From Branchiostoma floridae (taxonomy: Eukaryota; Chordata; Leptocardii; Amphioxiformes; Branchiostomatidae), in the NCBI RefSeq assembly GCF_000003815.2, contig NC_049982.1:21001300-21025612 (forward strand): 24,313 nucleotides of DNA, read 5' to 3'. Below are positions 1 through 10,969 of the stretch, piece by piece (position 1 is the stretch's first letter; each line of letters begins with the position of its first letter). The position numbers were made by a program, and so were the translations under genes. The notes beneath the pieces were generated by a model. It did no database searches. It was not told the origin of the DNA and was given only the letters and a program-made list of their open reading frames with translations.

Positions 1-433
1 AGTTTCGTATCTTTTAGTTAATGAAAAAGTAGCGCTTTTAACCAACAACTCACGAATTCGTGTATAAATCCAACAGCTCTATAACACAACTTACAGCATC
101 CTAGCAGCTGTAAATAAAGAACCATTACGAGTTTAGAAATGAAAATTGGCACGCAACCTATAGAGACACTTGATATCATACATGTTTAATTTCAACCTCC
201 TACAGTGATTTTCAGTGGGTCAGATTTTGAGTAATTGATAGTCTGACAAGCTACCAAGGGTGTGTTCATCTTGAAATCAACTCAGTTGCTCATAAAATGA
301 TAAAGACCAAATTTAAAACATTCAATCTCAAGAGGACATATACCTCTACTTTTGTGCCAAATTTCAACTCAATTGATTAAAAAACGAGTCTGTTATGAAA
401 CCACTTGCATTACTTTCTGACTCACCCTCGTAG
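1..433 (+). other. Intron sequence 5' of the first visible TRIM exon
   Basis: AT-rich sequence without a supported reading frame. It ends in the acceptor ...ccctcgtag before base 434. I see no repeat or RNA gene in it. Confidence 0.6.
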
Positions 434-3400
434 GTTGAGGAGGCTAAACAGTGTTGCCTGGCAGAGTTGTCCAGTATTGTGGATGAGAAGAGAGCATTGC
501 TGGTGGAGACTAAGGAGGACATGCTCCAGCACTACTGCAGGGGAGAACACAGCTGCTCACAGGCACGCAGCTTCCTGGCCCTGGCTACAGACGCAGAGCT
601 GCTGTGTCTGATGGACACGTTTCAACAGGTTGGAACATCTCACTCAGTAAATGAAGGGTGATAGGCTTTTGGTTGTAACCTACAATTGCCCATCATCTTC
701 TTTATCCCAAAAGAGGCAATCCATGCACATTTACCAATAGCATTCCTGTAAGGCAATACATTGTCCCAGTCCTTCTTTAAACATATATCATTCCCCTTAA
801 ATGCAGAGACTTGAGGAGCTGACCAGCTATGATGTACGGTGTGACCTTGAGAACACCTTGTCCTTGTACTTCCACTCTGCAGAGGTTAGTGTAGAAACCC
901 TGAAGAACAACCTGGGATATCTTCAGACTGGCTCGGTTGTCCCACAAGATGTGCTAGCAGCAGGTAAAGTACAAGTCTTCACAAGTTATTAAAGAAGACG
1001 TGTTTGATAAGGCATATTTTCCATGTTAGTCAGGCAGGCAGTCAGTCATAGTCATACGGTGTATTACAGCACCGTTAGGGTTATACCGCCCCTTACGGGG
1101 TGGCATACCCTTTCTTCTAGCTGAAAACGAGATGGATGCCCCAGGTCTCTTCCATGTTATGTTAACTCAAAAACAACCCAAGTACAGAATATTGGTGACA
1201 TGTTGTTTCAGGAGATGGCATTGCCCTGGCAACAGCTGGGGAGGAGGAGATGGTTACCATAGCAACAGGGTGTGACCATGTGAGGACCATGATCAGTTCC
1301 ATCTGTGCTGAGGTGGTGGATCCAGTGGGCGTGGTCACCCAGGCTACCATCCATGACAACTTCAACGGCACATACTCGCTCTACTACATGCCACAGCTTG
1401 CGGGGCCGCACAGGTAATAAAGTTTGTAATTTTAAAGTTTATCTGTGTTGTCATTTAAAAGTAATGTTGAACTGTAACTTCCTACTCAAAAGATTGAACT
1501 AAACCAAATTTTCAACTGTCCAACAAATAGCATTTTTCAAGAAACGAATTACCCACTGCTTTTACGATGTCAATTTATGACAGTGGAACATTATTTGGAC
1601 CATAAATTTATATATGATCACTTAGGATGCATAAGTTTGAATTGTACTAAACCTTAACCTACTAGTAATTGTGTATAGCAGGTAATTTCCCCCTTTCCCT
1701 GCACTATATAAATATTAGAAGACGAAATCACAAACATTTTGTTTTGCTTTGAAGTAAATTTTGCCAATGTGAGCTTGAGAATAAGAAGAAAATGAAAGCT
1801 AGAAGATGAACAGCTTTTTTTTCATGACTTGCAGGTTATCTGTGAAGATCCGTGGCCACCACATCCGAGGAAGCCCTTTCTCTGTTCACGTCATTCCAGC
1901 TGCTAATGACGACTCACACAGACATACTTCCTCCCAGACATCACCCCTGAAACCTGCTAAAGAGACTGCCTTGACACCAGGAGGAAGGAAGACTGAAATA
2001 AGCTCCCGTAGATGGAGTCAGGAGGGGAAAAAAGAGGCCATCAACAGGATTACTAAACATTTGGGGAAGCTAGATGTCCAAGACTTCAAGGCTAAAGGAC
2101 ACGAACAGTCAGAAAAGCTTCACACAGATGAAAGGAAACGCCTGTCTGTGGGTGATCCAAGCCTACAGAAGGACAAAGTTAGTGCTGAAACTCTGGCTGT
2201 TGATAAACTGAGGTCCAGGTCTGATGACAACAGGAAAACAGATGACAGAATGACTGAGGGTGAGGAAGTAGCCAGTGTCAGCAGCAGCTGTGGCAGCCCT
2301 ATAAAATCTGACTCTGATGCAAACAACAACCGATCGGCGATTCCGTGGGTCGGGCCACGACGGAAGGTGAACTTGGACGGGGCACGGTCGCTGAGTCGCC
2401 ACTCGTCTCCTGAGAAAAATGGCATAAAAACATGCAGCAGTGATGGTGACGAGGACAATCAGGGTACAGACAGTTCCTGTGGGAAGTCCAGGTTAGCCAA
2501 CACTTTCACGTTCCGTAAGCTCTACTCAGACATAGAGCAAGAGGAGAGGAAGGCAGACACAGAGAAGAAGGAAGCTCCAAAAATCCCGCAGCCAAAGTTC
2601 CATCTTCCCAGCCCGCTCTTCACTTTTGATGGATCCAATAACATGCCCGTCACCTCAGATACTGACAACGCTCCTGTTGTCAATGGTGACGTAAAGTCTG
2701 AGAAGTTGACAGAAGCAAACATTGATGACTCCAAGGTATCTGGCTGTGAGCTGAACTCAACAGGGAGCACCCCAGTGAAGAAGACAGAGGAAAAGACTGT
2801 GGTCAATGGAAGTGTGAACAAAACTTTAAAGAAAGCTGATACTTCGTCAGGGAAAGATGTTAAGCCCAAGCCAATGTATGTATGCACTATGTATGTCAGG
2901 AAGGTTTCCAAAATATCTTTTCATGGTAATCTCCAGTTTATGGTCATAGTGAAGTATGGCCCCAAAATACTCATAATTTGGTACTAACTACAGAGAGTGC
3001 TAACTAGGAAAGTTCTTGTCTTCCTATTTTTAAAAAGAATTATATTGAAATGTACAGAAATGTATTTGAGAACAATTTAAACTTTTCCATTGACTTGAAA
3101 CATTTGTGTCTGTGACAGAAACCTGTTTTAATCTTATTTTGCTGCTCACACCAGTTTTAACTTTTGTACTGAGCCAAGGAATGGAATTAGTACTAGTATG
3201 TCCTTATGTGGTTATCTGTCCACAGGTTCCGTATTGATGACTTGATGCCAAAAGGGAAGCTGTGGAAGAGCACCACCGGCCAGCTGGTGACCAGGTTTGG
3301 GAATCGTGGCACACGAACTGGGGAGTTCAGCTTCCCCATCGGGGTGGCGGTGGACTCTTATGGGGGGATCTTTGTCACAGACACTGGGAACAACAGGGTA

Positions 3401-6400
3401 CAGGTAAGATCATGTCAAGATGAACTTCCCATATTTATATTTCAGCCATACATAGTATGGTGAAATATATTGTATTCGTAATGTTTCTTTCTTTCTTTCT
3501 TTCTTTCTTTCTCCTGTCAAATCTTCAAAGTGATTCATCTCCGCCGTTCCTGGACCGAATGACCTGAAATTTGGCACAGGGGTAGAATGGGCCAATACCT
3601 TGATGCTTTTTTCTCAGTTTTTTTCATATCTGCCTCTAAAATGATTTTATTGAGATTTTTTGGTCAATTTTAGACCAAAACTGTATATTTTGGCCCCTGT
3701 ACCCTGGTATTACAGCCAAATGAGCTGAAATTTGACAGAGATGTGCCTTGATAATGCCCCCATATAAATTCGATAACACGTTTGGTGTACAGTACAACAA
3801 AATGCTTATTTTTGCGATTTTTTGACCAATTTTGGACCAAAAAAGGACACTTTTGGCCCCTGTACCCTGGTATTACAACCAAATGAGCTGAAATTTGACA
3901 GAGATGTGCCTTGATAATGCCCCCATATAAATTCAATAACACTTTTGGTGTACAGTACAACAAAATGCTTATTTTTGCGATTTTTTGACCAATTTTTGAC
4001 CAAAAAAGGACACTTTTGGCTCCTGTACCTTGGTATAGCAACCGAATGAGCTGAAATTTGACACAGATGTGCCTTGATAATCCCTTCATATAAATTCAAT
4101 AACACTTTTGGTGTACAGTGCAACAAAATGCTTATTTTTGCGATTTTTGGCCAATTTTTGACCAAAAAAGGACTCTTTTGGCTCCTGTACCCTGGTATTG
4201 CAATTAAATGACCTGAAATTTGGTATAGATAGGCATTAGATACTTGGTAACAAGATCCAAGTAAAAATTTTGACATAAACAACTTTAAAATGATTAATTT
4301 TGGCACTTTTCTGAGGGGAAATTTGTTTTCTTTTGGCCTCCTGACGTGACCTTCCGTGACCCCGCACAGAGCCACACCTGTGCGCGTCAGCCGGAGAGTT
4401 AATTGAATCAAAGACCTAGCCAATCAGCGAAGAGGAGGCCAAAGGCTAATTAATATTCATAAGCGGGGCCTCATGATCCCGTATATAGCAGTGTTCCCGC
4501 CAGGGGGAGCGAAGCCCGCCTAAGGCTCTCGCATTTTAGACTATTCAGAAGGCTTTATATTGTATCAGTTCTTAGGGGAATATCTATATATATGATAATC
4601 GCAGCAGTCACTTAACTTCTCTTCAGGAGTTTAGCGTAACACTATTTCAGGTCAAACCGTCAAAGGCCACTAAAAACAAACTTTAACGTTACTGAGTTCA
4701 ACAGTACTTATAACTTGTTATCCGAAGTTGAAACGCTAGCGATGGTATTTTCGCTGCGCTGTTAGCTCCGTGCGACTGTTGTTGACGGTCTTATAACGGT
4801 ATATTTTGCACCCCTGTACCCTGGTATGAGTAACATTTGGTATAGATAGGCATAACATAGTTAATAAAATGATCCAAGTAAAATTTTTGGCATAAAGTAC
4901 TGTAAAAGGCTTAATTACAGCACTTTTTTTAGGGGAAATTGCTTTTCTTTCGTTCTCCATGCCATGACCTTTCGGACATTCACCCCACAGAGCCGACATC
5001 TGCACCTGCGTCTAGCCGGCAGGAAGAGTTAATTCAATTAATGGTTCAGCCAATCAGCGAAGAGGAAAGCGACGGCTAATTAATATTCATAAGCGGGACC
5101 ACACAATACGTTAACTTGAAGACTCAGGCCGTACAGACTTCTCGCCAGGATTTTTTCAAAGCGTCGGACAGGGGTCCGGGGGCCGCCGAATGTCCCTGGC
5201 GGGGTCCAGGGGCAGGGCCACTGTGGGGGGGACCCAGGTGGGCGAAGCCCCCCCGGAAGCTCTTGCATTTTAGACTATTGAGAAGGCTTCTTTTATCAGT
5301 TTTTTTAGGGCCATATCTACGATAATCGTAGCAGTCACTTACTTCTTTTCAGCAGTTTGACTTTAAAATATTTCGGGTCAAAGCTTCAAAGACAACTAAA
5401 ACCTCATAAACAACAAAAAAAAGCTCAACAGTATACAAAAATATTGTACGGGTTGCCATCCTTAGTTGAAGCGCTTATTTATAGCGCTAGTATCTTCGGT
5501 CCTTTGATGAAGTCGGCGAAAGGTGCGTTAGTTAGAAAATCTGCGTTTAGTTTTGATACGTAATTATAAGTTAGACAGTGGCGAGAATGATTATTTTCTC
5601 ATCAATGTTTCTCTTCAGAATTATTTGAACTTAATTGTACATCTAAACAATTGGCTTACCTGTGCAATGTTTATATGATTAATGATCAGTGTACTGAAAT
5701 CATGTGTAACGTATGGCTCCTAGTCAATAGAGTGACCACCTGTCTATAGTGGCCACATTTCTATCACTGGACTGGAACTTGCGAAAACTGCTGTATTTTC
5801 TCCAGAGCAAATGTATGTGTTCCTAGTGCTGTTGTTGTTTGACATAAACTTTGAACATTTAAATTGTAAGTAACTTTAAACTGCCAGAGTTTCAGCACAA
5901 TAAAACACTCTCAGCGCCAGGGTATGAACAGACTGACCAGACAGACGAAAATAAATCCTCGAACAAGGTTCAATCGTATCTTCCGGGTCTGGCAGGACTG
6001 AGTTGTTAAACTAAAATAAGAATAGGCTCGATGGCTGATTGCATACAAAGTAAAACAGTTTAACAGTTTTACAGCTTGAAGAAAACAAACGCTCCTACAG
6101 TACCTGCACCTGCTTGATAATTATTAAATCGTATGCCCTACTTGAATAAAAAAAGTTCACTGCAATAATAAATGTACCCACATCACAAGGAGCTTATACT
6201 TTTTTAAACTTACACCTAGTTATCGTATTGAAAATTGTTAATGACATTACATGAAGTCATTAAACAATTTTCAGTCATGATGAAAATTTTCTGAATGGAA
6301 GGTGTGATTATTGTCATTTTCTGAAAAATAGAAGCAAGCTCTGTCTTTACCTGGAATCAATTCACAATACCAGTCCACTTTGGGGGATAATGTACTGTTA

Positions 6401-9338
6401 AGAGGATGTTCCATTTTTGCGCAGGGGTGATTTGGAACAGTCCAATGTTGCGTGGGAAGGGGTATGGCTGAAATATGCTGTATTTGCTCTTAAGCAAATG
6501 TCGGCCTTTCTAGTTTTTGGTAATGTTTGTGTGTATGTTTGTGGCTTCAGAGCATAACTTGTGGAGCCATTGATAGATTGATATGCGAAGCTGGTGTGTT
6601 ACGCCAAAACGGCGGTTATACCGGCTATATAGATACAGATACAGATATGAAATTTGGTATATGGTTTGTTTTTATACACATTTCACACATTTACTTATAT
6701 AAGATATATTACTATCACAGGTGCACATGGAAAACAACAAAAAACAGGTGATAATGACTGTTTCAAGATTTCATGTATTTTTGTTTTTCCTTCTATGAAT
6801 ATACAGTTGTACATATATTTTGCACATGCACAGAGAGCCACAGACACATACTAGTATGCAGATACGGAAGAACACACAGAGAAACCAACCTTAACCCAAG
6901 AAGGCATATCCCTAACATATGGTATCAACTCTGTCATGTGTTTTGGCAGGTGTTTGATGGAGAAGGACACTTCAAATTCAAGTTTGGTACTATTGGTGGC
7001 CGTGACGGGGAATTCCTGCGTCCATCTGCCATCGTGGTGACCCCAGCGGGAGACATTGTTGTGAAGGATGATAAAAAGGTATTAACAGCTACAGTTGCTG
7101 GTTTCATAGGAGCCTTTTAAAAACATTTTGATTGACTATGGAATTGAGGAAAATCCTAGCTCTAACCGTACTCTTCTAAATGATGTAGTAAATGTCTGTT
7201 TAACATTTATGGCTGTAGTAGAAATGCTTTATGTATTATTATTTCTATGTTATTTTGTTGATGTCTTTGTGTTATAGATTCAAGTGTTTGACAGTGAGGG
7301 ACGTTTTGTGCGGAGGTTTGGGGACAACGTGCTTCGGGCTCCGTTTGGGCTGGCACTCACCTCACAAGGACATCTGGTCACAGTCAATGCCCCAAGGTCC
7401 TGCATCTAATGTCTTGTACTGTTCTACAATGTTAAGTGGAAATGTATCATGTAGATTTCCTATTTAGGTGCATATTGTTCTTGAGAGACTGATGATAGAA
7501 GACAAGGTCGAATTTCATCATTTTCCTATGTATATAAAAGTGGTAGTGCATTGTTTACATGTATGCAGAGACACCATTCAGTAAAACCTAGGGATCCGCA
7601 AGTCTTTTCTTGGAGGGAGAAAGAAGCTGAAGAAAGTTTTTTGGTAACCACAAAATTTAAATCTTTTAACATGGCATTGCTTCATGGTTTTCGCTAGGTA
7701 ATTAGATGATATACCAGGGTGTCAGAATGTAAAATTGAATAGTACATGTAATTTACAGTTCATTAAGCTTATTTTTCCTAACCTTTCATTGATATTCCAA
7801 CTGTAGACAAGACCCAGCAGCTGTGTTGACCTTCACCTTGACAGGCGACCTGGTACAGAGGTCGCTGTTTGAACCTGTTCAAGGTCGACCCAACAAGCTG
7901 CGTTTCCTTGCCGTCAGTCAGCAGAACCTGATTGTGTCAGACTTGGGTCAGTCTCCTGTGCTAACGCAAAACCAGCCTGATTTTGGGCATATCATCAATG
8001 TGCATGTACATTATCTTTGTTGCACTTAAATGGGTTTTAACATGCATATATGATAGCCTTCCTGGTCATACTAGTACATAGTACACATGTACTAGTATTT
8101 GATGCCTGTGGTTGTGTGGTGACACAGGTAAATTGGTTGGTAAAATAAAAGCCATCTGCATTGTATGAGCAAGGAGCTTTTTAAAAGAATCCTTGCTATG
8201 AGCCATAGTAATTATGTGAGTCCTACATGAAAGTACCCAAAGGTGTAATAATCTGTTTCTGTCATTTTGTAGTGTTTTTTTATGGCTAAATGGCCCATAC
8301 TGTTGTTACAAATGTGTCACTAAGCACTGCCAATCTGCCAGTGTCTTTTTTGGGGAGAAGGCAATTGTCCAGATAGACATGCATATGCACAGAAGTGCAT
8401 ATGCTTCCAGTATTTCAAGCCGTGAGGTCACATCAAGTTTTTATTATATGTACCTGGAAACTTGGCATACATGACCGCTTATAATTGAAGTACAGCTTGT
8501 TTTTTTAAAGGAATTTTTATAGACAGTCCACATGTTTTATAGAGTGATTATTAGTTAACAGTTGGACTTCCACCAGGTAACAACACTGTGTACGTCACCA
8601 CACTGGACGGGAAGTCTGTGCTGCAGTTCGGATCACGTGGGATAGGGGACGGGCTGCTGAGTGAGCCAGCAGGGGTAGCCGTAGACTGGAGTGGCAACAT
8701 CATCGTCGCAGACAGCAGGAATTGCAGGGTACAGGTGTGCATGGAATCATTCATACAGGTGTAAATACTTCAGAAAATAGGTGTAAATACTGATGTATAT
8801 GTATGTATAAATGTGCATAGAGAAGGTGTAAGGAAACTGTAGCCAAGTCATGGTCAAGGTTAATTGTGGTTGTGAGTTGATTGCTAAGGTTGCCAACTGA
8901 GTATGAATGAGGACAAATCCATGTCAGAAAAGACTTATTCTCCTTAGGCGTGATCAAAGATGAAGGAGCAAACCGGAGGTTAAGTAGGATGTATTTCTGG
9001 CGACTCTATACTCAGCACCGACGTGTGGAGAGGTTGGTAGCAAAATTGCAGGAAGCCTTTACAGTATGTGTGGCAAGTCCCTTATGTAGATACAGATTAT
9101 AACATTGTGTAGCAATTCTGTGCAACTCCTTTTGAATACCTTCTGTCAACATTGGTGGAAAAACATTTCATACTATTGAATGTCATTTCAGGTGTTCAAA
9201 CCCAACGGGGACTTTTACTGCCATTTGGACTTGGATAAGATTGTTCGTCCCTCAGACATTGCTCTGACTAATGATGGATATCTGGTCGTGGTGAACTATA
9301 CCCAGCACAACATCAAGAAATACAAGCTGGGTGTATAG
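434..9338 (+). CDS. TRIM-NHL family protein (TRIM2/TRIM3/TRIM71-like), probable E3 ubiquitin ligase, 3' part of gene
   Basis: Ten exons with GT/AG borders join in one frame: 434-628, 807-963, 1212-1413, 1835-2875, 3226-3403, 6950-7078, 7278-7396, 7807-7946, 8577-8734, 9192-9338 (stop TAG). The sum is 2466 nt, or 821 residues plus stop. Domain order is a helical coiled-coil-like segment (residues 1-117), a filamin-type repeat ending in GSPFSVHV (about 118-206), a long low-complexity linker (about 207-545), and six NHL repeats (about 548-821) with signatures such as FSFPIGVAVDSYGGIFVTD and LSEPAGVAVDWSGNIIVADS. This order is that of TRIM2, TRIM3 and TRIM71, which carry RING and B-boxes at the N-terminus; those exons must lie upstream, so catalytic activity is inferred. 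In that family the NHL propeller recruits substrates or RNA. Which vertebrate TRIM is closest cannot be decided here, so no symbol is given. The first listed exon could be preceded by others within the gene but not within this window. Confidence 0.9.
1212..1900 (+). other. Filamin-type Ig repeat of the TRIM-NHL protein (two exons)
   Basis: Exon 1212-1413 and the first part of exon 1835-2875 together encode one filamin/ABP280-like repeat. The late strands are the clearest: HDNFNGTYSLYYMPQLAGPH, then LSVKIRGHHIRGSPFSVHV. These match the usual D-n-n-G-T-Y-x-v-x-Y-x-P-x-x-x-G ... i-x-G-S-P-f-x-V pattern. The splice junction splits an Arg codon (AG|G) in phase 2. In TRIM-NHL proteins this domain sits between the coiled coil and the propeller. 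Confidence 0.88.
1414..1834 (+). other. TRIM intron, no further feature seen
   Basis: Intron between GTAATA at 1414 and the acceptor TTGCAG at 1829-1834. AT-rich, no coding potential and no clear repeat. The intron at 2876-3225 is similarly featureless. Confidence 0.7.
1901..2875 (+). other. Long disordered linker between filamin and NHL domains, within one exon
   Basis: The 1041-bp exon 1835-2875 encodes the end of the filamin repeat and then about 325 residues rich in Lys, Asp, Glu and Ser, with no recognisable fold. Phosphorylation-like islands include SLSRHSSPEK and SSSCGSPIKSDSD, and a proline-containing patch IPQPKFHLPSPLFTF is the most hydrophobic stretch. The donor GTATGT at 2876-2881 ends the exon in phase 2, joining ATG across the intron (residues M-F-R-I-D-D). 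Without splicing the frame would read on to a stop at 2987. Function is unknown; it may be a regulatory or partner-binding tether. Confidence 0.8.
3484..3512 (+). repeat. (TTTC)n microsatellite
   Basis: About seven perfect TTTC units in the TRIM intron, directly upstream of the 163-bp tandem array. Confidence 0.9.
3540..4340 (+). repeat. Tandem array of ~163-bp units, with diverged outer copies
   Basis: The phrase tggcccctgtaccctggtat, or close variants of it, recurs at 3691, 3854, 4017 and 4179, giving periods of 163, 163 and 162 bp. Each unit continues with a conserved gagctgaaatttgacaga block, tgccttgataatgcccc, and a near-palindromic ttgaccaatttttgaccaa box. The unit starting near 3540 (ctggaccgaatgacctgaaa) and the one starting at 4179 are clearly related but diverged, as expected when inner copies are the youngest. 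The long minus-strand open frames across the array follow from its low stop density, not from a gene. Confidence 0.88.
4183..5515 (+). repeat. Diverged direct duplication (~630-730 bp unit) of an unknown element
   Basis: Segment 4183-4795 is repeated at 4813-5515. Matching landmarks are cctgtaccctggtat (4184 and 4814 region), ccaatcagcgaagagga (4420 and 5050), ggctaattaatattcataag (4444 and 5074), gcattttagactatt (4531 and 5265) and gataatcg.agcagtcactta further on. The offset is 630 bp up to the AT-rich box, then grows to about 734 bp because copy 2 carries about 100 bp of extra GC-rich sequence (about 5105-5245). The conserved CCAAT box, and in copy 1 a TATA-like gtatatagcag at 4481, suggest a promoter-bearing mobile element. 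No coding sequence was found, and the class is undetermined. Confidence 0.75.
5516..6949 (+). other. Remainder of the large TRIM intron: mixed intronic repeats
   Basis: No supported coding sequence. Around 5785-5840 and 6470-6520 there is a related pair of segments (ctgtatttnctc...agcaaatgt...ctagt), suggesting two copies of a short interspersed repeat. A hairpin lies at 6230-6272. At 6535-6650 a stretch with gagcataactt and ggcggttataccggctatatagatacag resembles dispersed repeat sequence. It ends with the acceptor TTGGCAG before 6950. Confidence 0.5.
6230..6272. repeat. Imperfect hairpin in TRIM intron
   Basis: Left arm gaaaattgttaatgac (6230-6245) pairs with right arm agtcattaaacaattttc (6255-6272), with one inserted base and a 9-nt loop. 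It may be a remnant of a small inverted-repeat element. Confidence 0.6.
7947..8576 (+). other. TRIM intron with two short hairpins
   Basis: Non-coding. Two inverted repeats stand out: actagtacat (8070-8079) with atgtactagt (8087-8096), and gcatatgcac (8381-8390) with gtgcatatgc (8395-8404). The introns at 7397-7806 and 8735-9191 show nothing I can name. Confidence 0.6.
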
Positions 9339-9836
9339 AGGAGAAGTGCAGGAGGGTGCTCTTTGATAAACAAAATGACAGACAGCTTTGTTGGCATGAT
9401 AGGTAATTTATCACACATTTGAGCAGTAAATACTTTTCTGCATGACATTCTACTAAGATGGCACTGATAAGGTAGAGTTGAACAGGTAATAAGGTACGTC
9501 TCCTGTTCTAAAACTCAACTCTTTGTTTGCTTTTCTGCATGGGAAGTTTGTTTGGGGCTTCAGGCAATCATGATAGAAAAAGTTTCCAATTAACATTGTG
9601 CCAGACTCTTTAATAAGCCCAAACTCGCAGAGTTACAGATATAAAGGTGTGTTGATTGTATTGTAGAGGAGTAGTACTGTAGAGTAAGTTGTGCTGTACT
9701 CAGGAGAGATTAAGCATTATGTACTTAGTCTATGTGAAGAAAGTCTGCATCTTTAAAGCTATTCAAAGGCACAGAGAAAAAGATGGTATGTTCTTCCTGA
9801 GTACATTGTAGTTCATCATGTTATGCTTGGAGATTG

Positions 9837-9842
9837 AATAAA
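9837..9842 (+). terminator. Candidate poly(A) signal for the TRIM-NHL gene
   Basis: Perfect AATAAA about 500 bp after the stop codon. A second hexamer at 10675-10680 is an alternative distal site. Confidence 0.5.
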
Positions 9843-10341
9843 GGTATATCTGAAGATATGTTATGTTTACAACTTTGAAAAGATATTTGAAATTTTTTTG
9901 GTATGATTTTTTTGTGCAGATTGTATGAAGCAGTTTACAGTTGGAAGATTACCAAGGACATGAGTTGTAAGATGAAAATGATGACCTTGAATCATTATTG
10001 GAATGACACAAAAAGGTCCTTCAAGAATCACACGAGGCATAATTAAGAATTAGACCTCAATCTGTCTTAATGTCACTTTTCACTTACCAGACCAATACAC
10101 ATGATGATTCACGTCCCATTGTGTTTGTTATTTTGGGGAAAGCAATGTATTAGCCAGAGCAATACAGGGTCATATTGTGTTGTCTGCCAAACCCACAACA
10201 ACTGAGAAGGCGACTTTGCAAAGTTAATACAACTTGATGTAACTAACTATCTTTGTTCGTGGTTTTGTTCAATACAAAATGTACTTGACATTTTCAAGCA
10301 ACCAAATAGAAGTAAACCTTATGTCAAATTATTTCAACTAA

Positions 10342-10372
10342 CGCACACACAAGCACACACACATGCACACAC
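10342..10372 (+). repeat. CA-rich microsatellite
   Basis: Interrupted (CA)n run of about 30 bp (cgcacacacaagcacacaca and following bases). Confidence 0.85.
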
Positions 10373-10715
10373 TGACTAGATCATAGAATGTCTAAACTTG
10401 TCATTCTTTCAGCATTATTCACAAGACATTCTGTTGGTTTTGTTGTCAATGTCAATGCATAAGTATTTTTGTTATGATTTTTTTATGTCCCATTATCTCA
10501 CAGTATTGATAGGTTGAGTACACTCCAAGCTATTACCAAGGACGTTATTTGTTAATGCTGGTTTGTATGGTAGGTTAGGATCAGGGTTACAAACTGTGAC
10601 AGGAACAAAGGTGAAGATGTAACTGTCAAAACGTATTTATTCCTGTTCTGTTTGTTGACTACTTTAGCTATGAGAATAAATCGTTATATCCCAGACTTTG
10701 TGGTTCATAAGGCTA

Positions 10716-10753
10716 TTTTATGTGTTTAGACTTGTTTTATGTGTTTAGACTTG
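10716..10753 (+). repeat. Two-copy 19-bp tandem repeat
   Basis: ttttatgtgtttagacttg occurs at 10716-10734 and again immediately at 10735-10753. Confidence 0.9.
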
Positions 10754-10969
10754 GTGCCAAGTCTGTGTTGTTACCTTTTGGTTGATTGAATGCATTATCC
10801 CTCAATTCCTTCATTTTCCAAACAAACTTCATATCTATTCCAATCAAAATTGTGCATTTTACGATAATGAACCTTATATGTGCTAGCTTCATCATGGAAA
10901 TCTAATGGAAAATAACTTAGAAAGATTTTCTGACTCCCTGAGCAGTCTTCAAAACTTTGAAAGTTCTGG

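Larger units (their letters stand above)
3226..9338 (+). other. Six NHL repeats (beta-propeller) spread over six exons
   Basis: Exons 3226-3403, 6950-7078, 7278-7396, 7807-7946, 8577-8734 and 9192-9338 encode six repeats. They begin near QLVTRFGNRG, GHFKFKFGTIGG, GRFVRRFGDN, GDLVQRSLFEP, GKSVLQFGSRG and GDFYCHLDLD. Each repeat roughly corresponds to one exon, with borders falling in the V-Q-V-F-D strand between blades. Repeats 1 and 5 are the best conserved. Repeats 2 (IVVKDDKK), 3 (LVTVNAP) and 4 lack parts of the NHL consensus. Six blades match the closed six-bladed propeller of TRIM-NHL proteins. The C-terminus is KYKLGV. Confidence 0.87.
9339..10680 (+). other. 3' UTR and downstream region of the TRIM-NHL gene
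   Basis: No reading frame of note follows the TAG at 9336-9338. Canonical AATAAA hexamers occur at 9837-9842 and 10675-10680, either of which could mark the transcript end. A CA-rich microsatellite lies at about 10342-10372. UTR extent is inferred from the hexamers only. Confidence 0.5.

Noticed and set aside
1055-1100. Two adjacent small stem-loops in a TRIM intron considered as a structured RNA
   Set aside because: Stems of only 5-7 bp with mismatches, no family match, no conservation data.
2120-2911. Minus-strand frames of 112, 79 and 129 codons opposite the TRIM linker exon
   Set aside because: Shadow frames of a real + strand exon with no domain of their own.
3670-4423. Two long overlapping minus-strand reading frames (139 and 205 codons)
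   Set aside because: They lie wholly in the 163-bp tandem array. Because 163 is not a multiple of three, the same repeat is read in different frames, and there is no splice or family support.
5080-5325. Opposed Gly/Pro/Arg-rich frames around 5080-5325
   Set aside because: A consequence of the GC-rich insertion in the second copy of the duplicated element; low-complexity composition and no homology seen.
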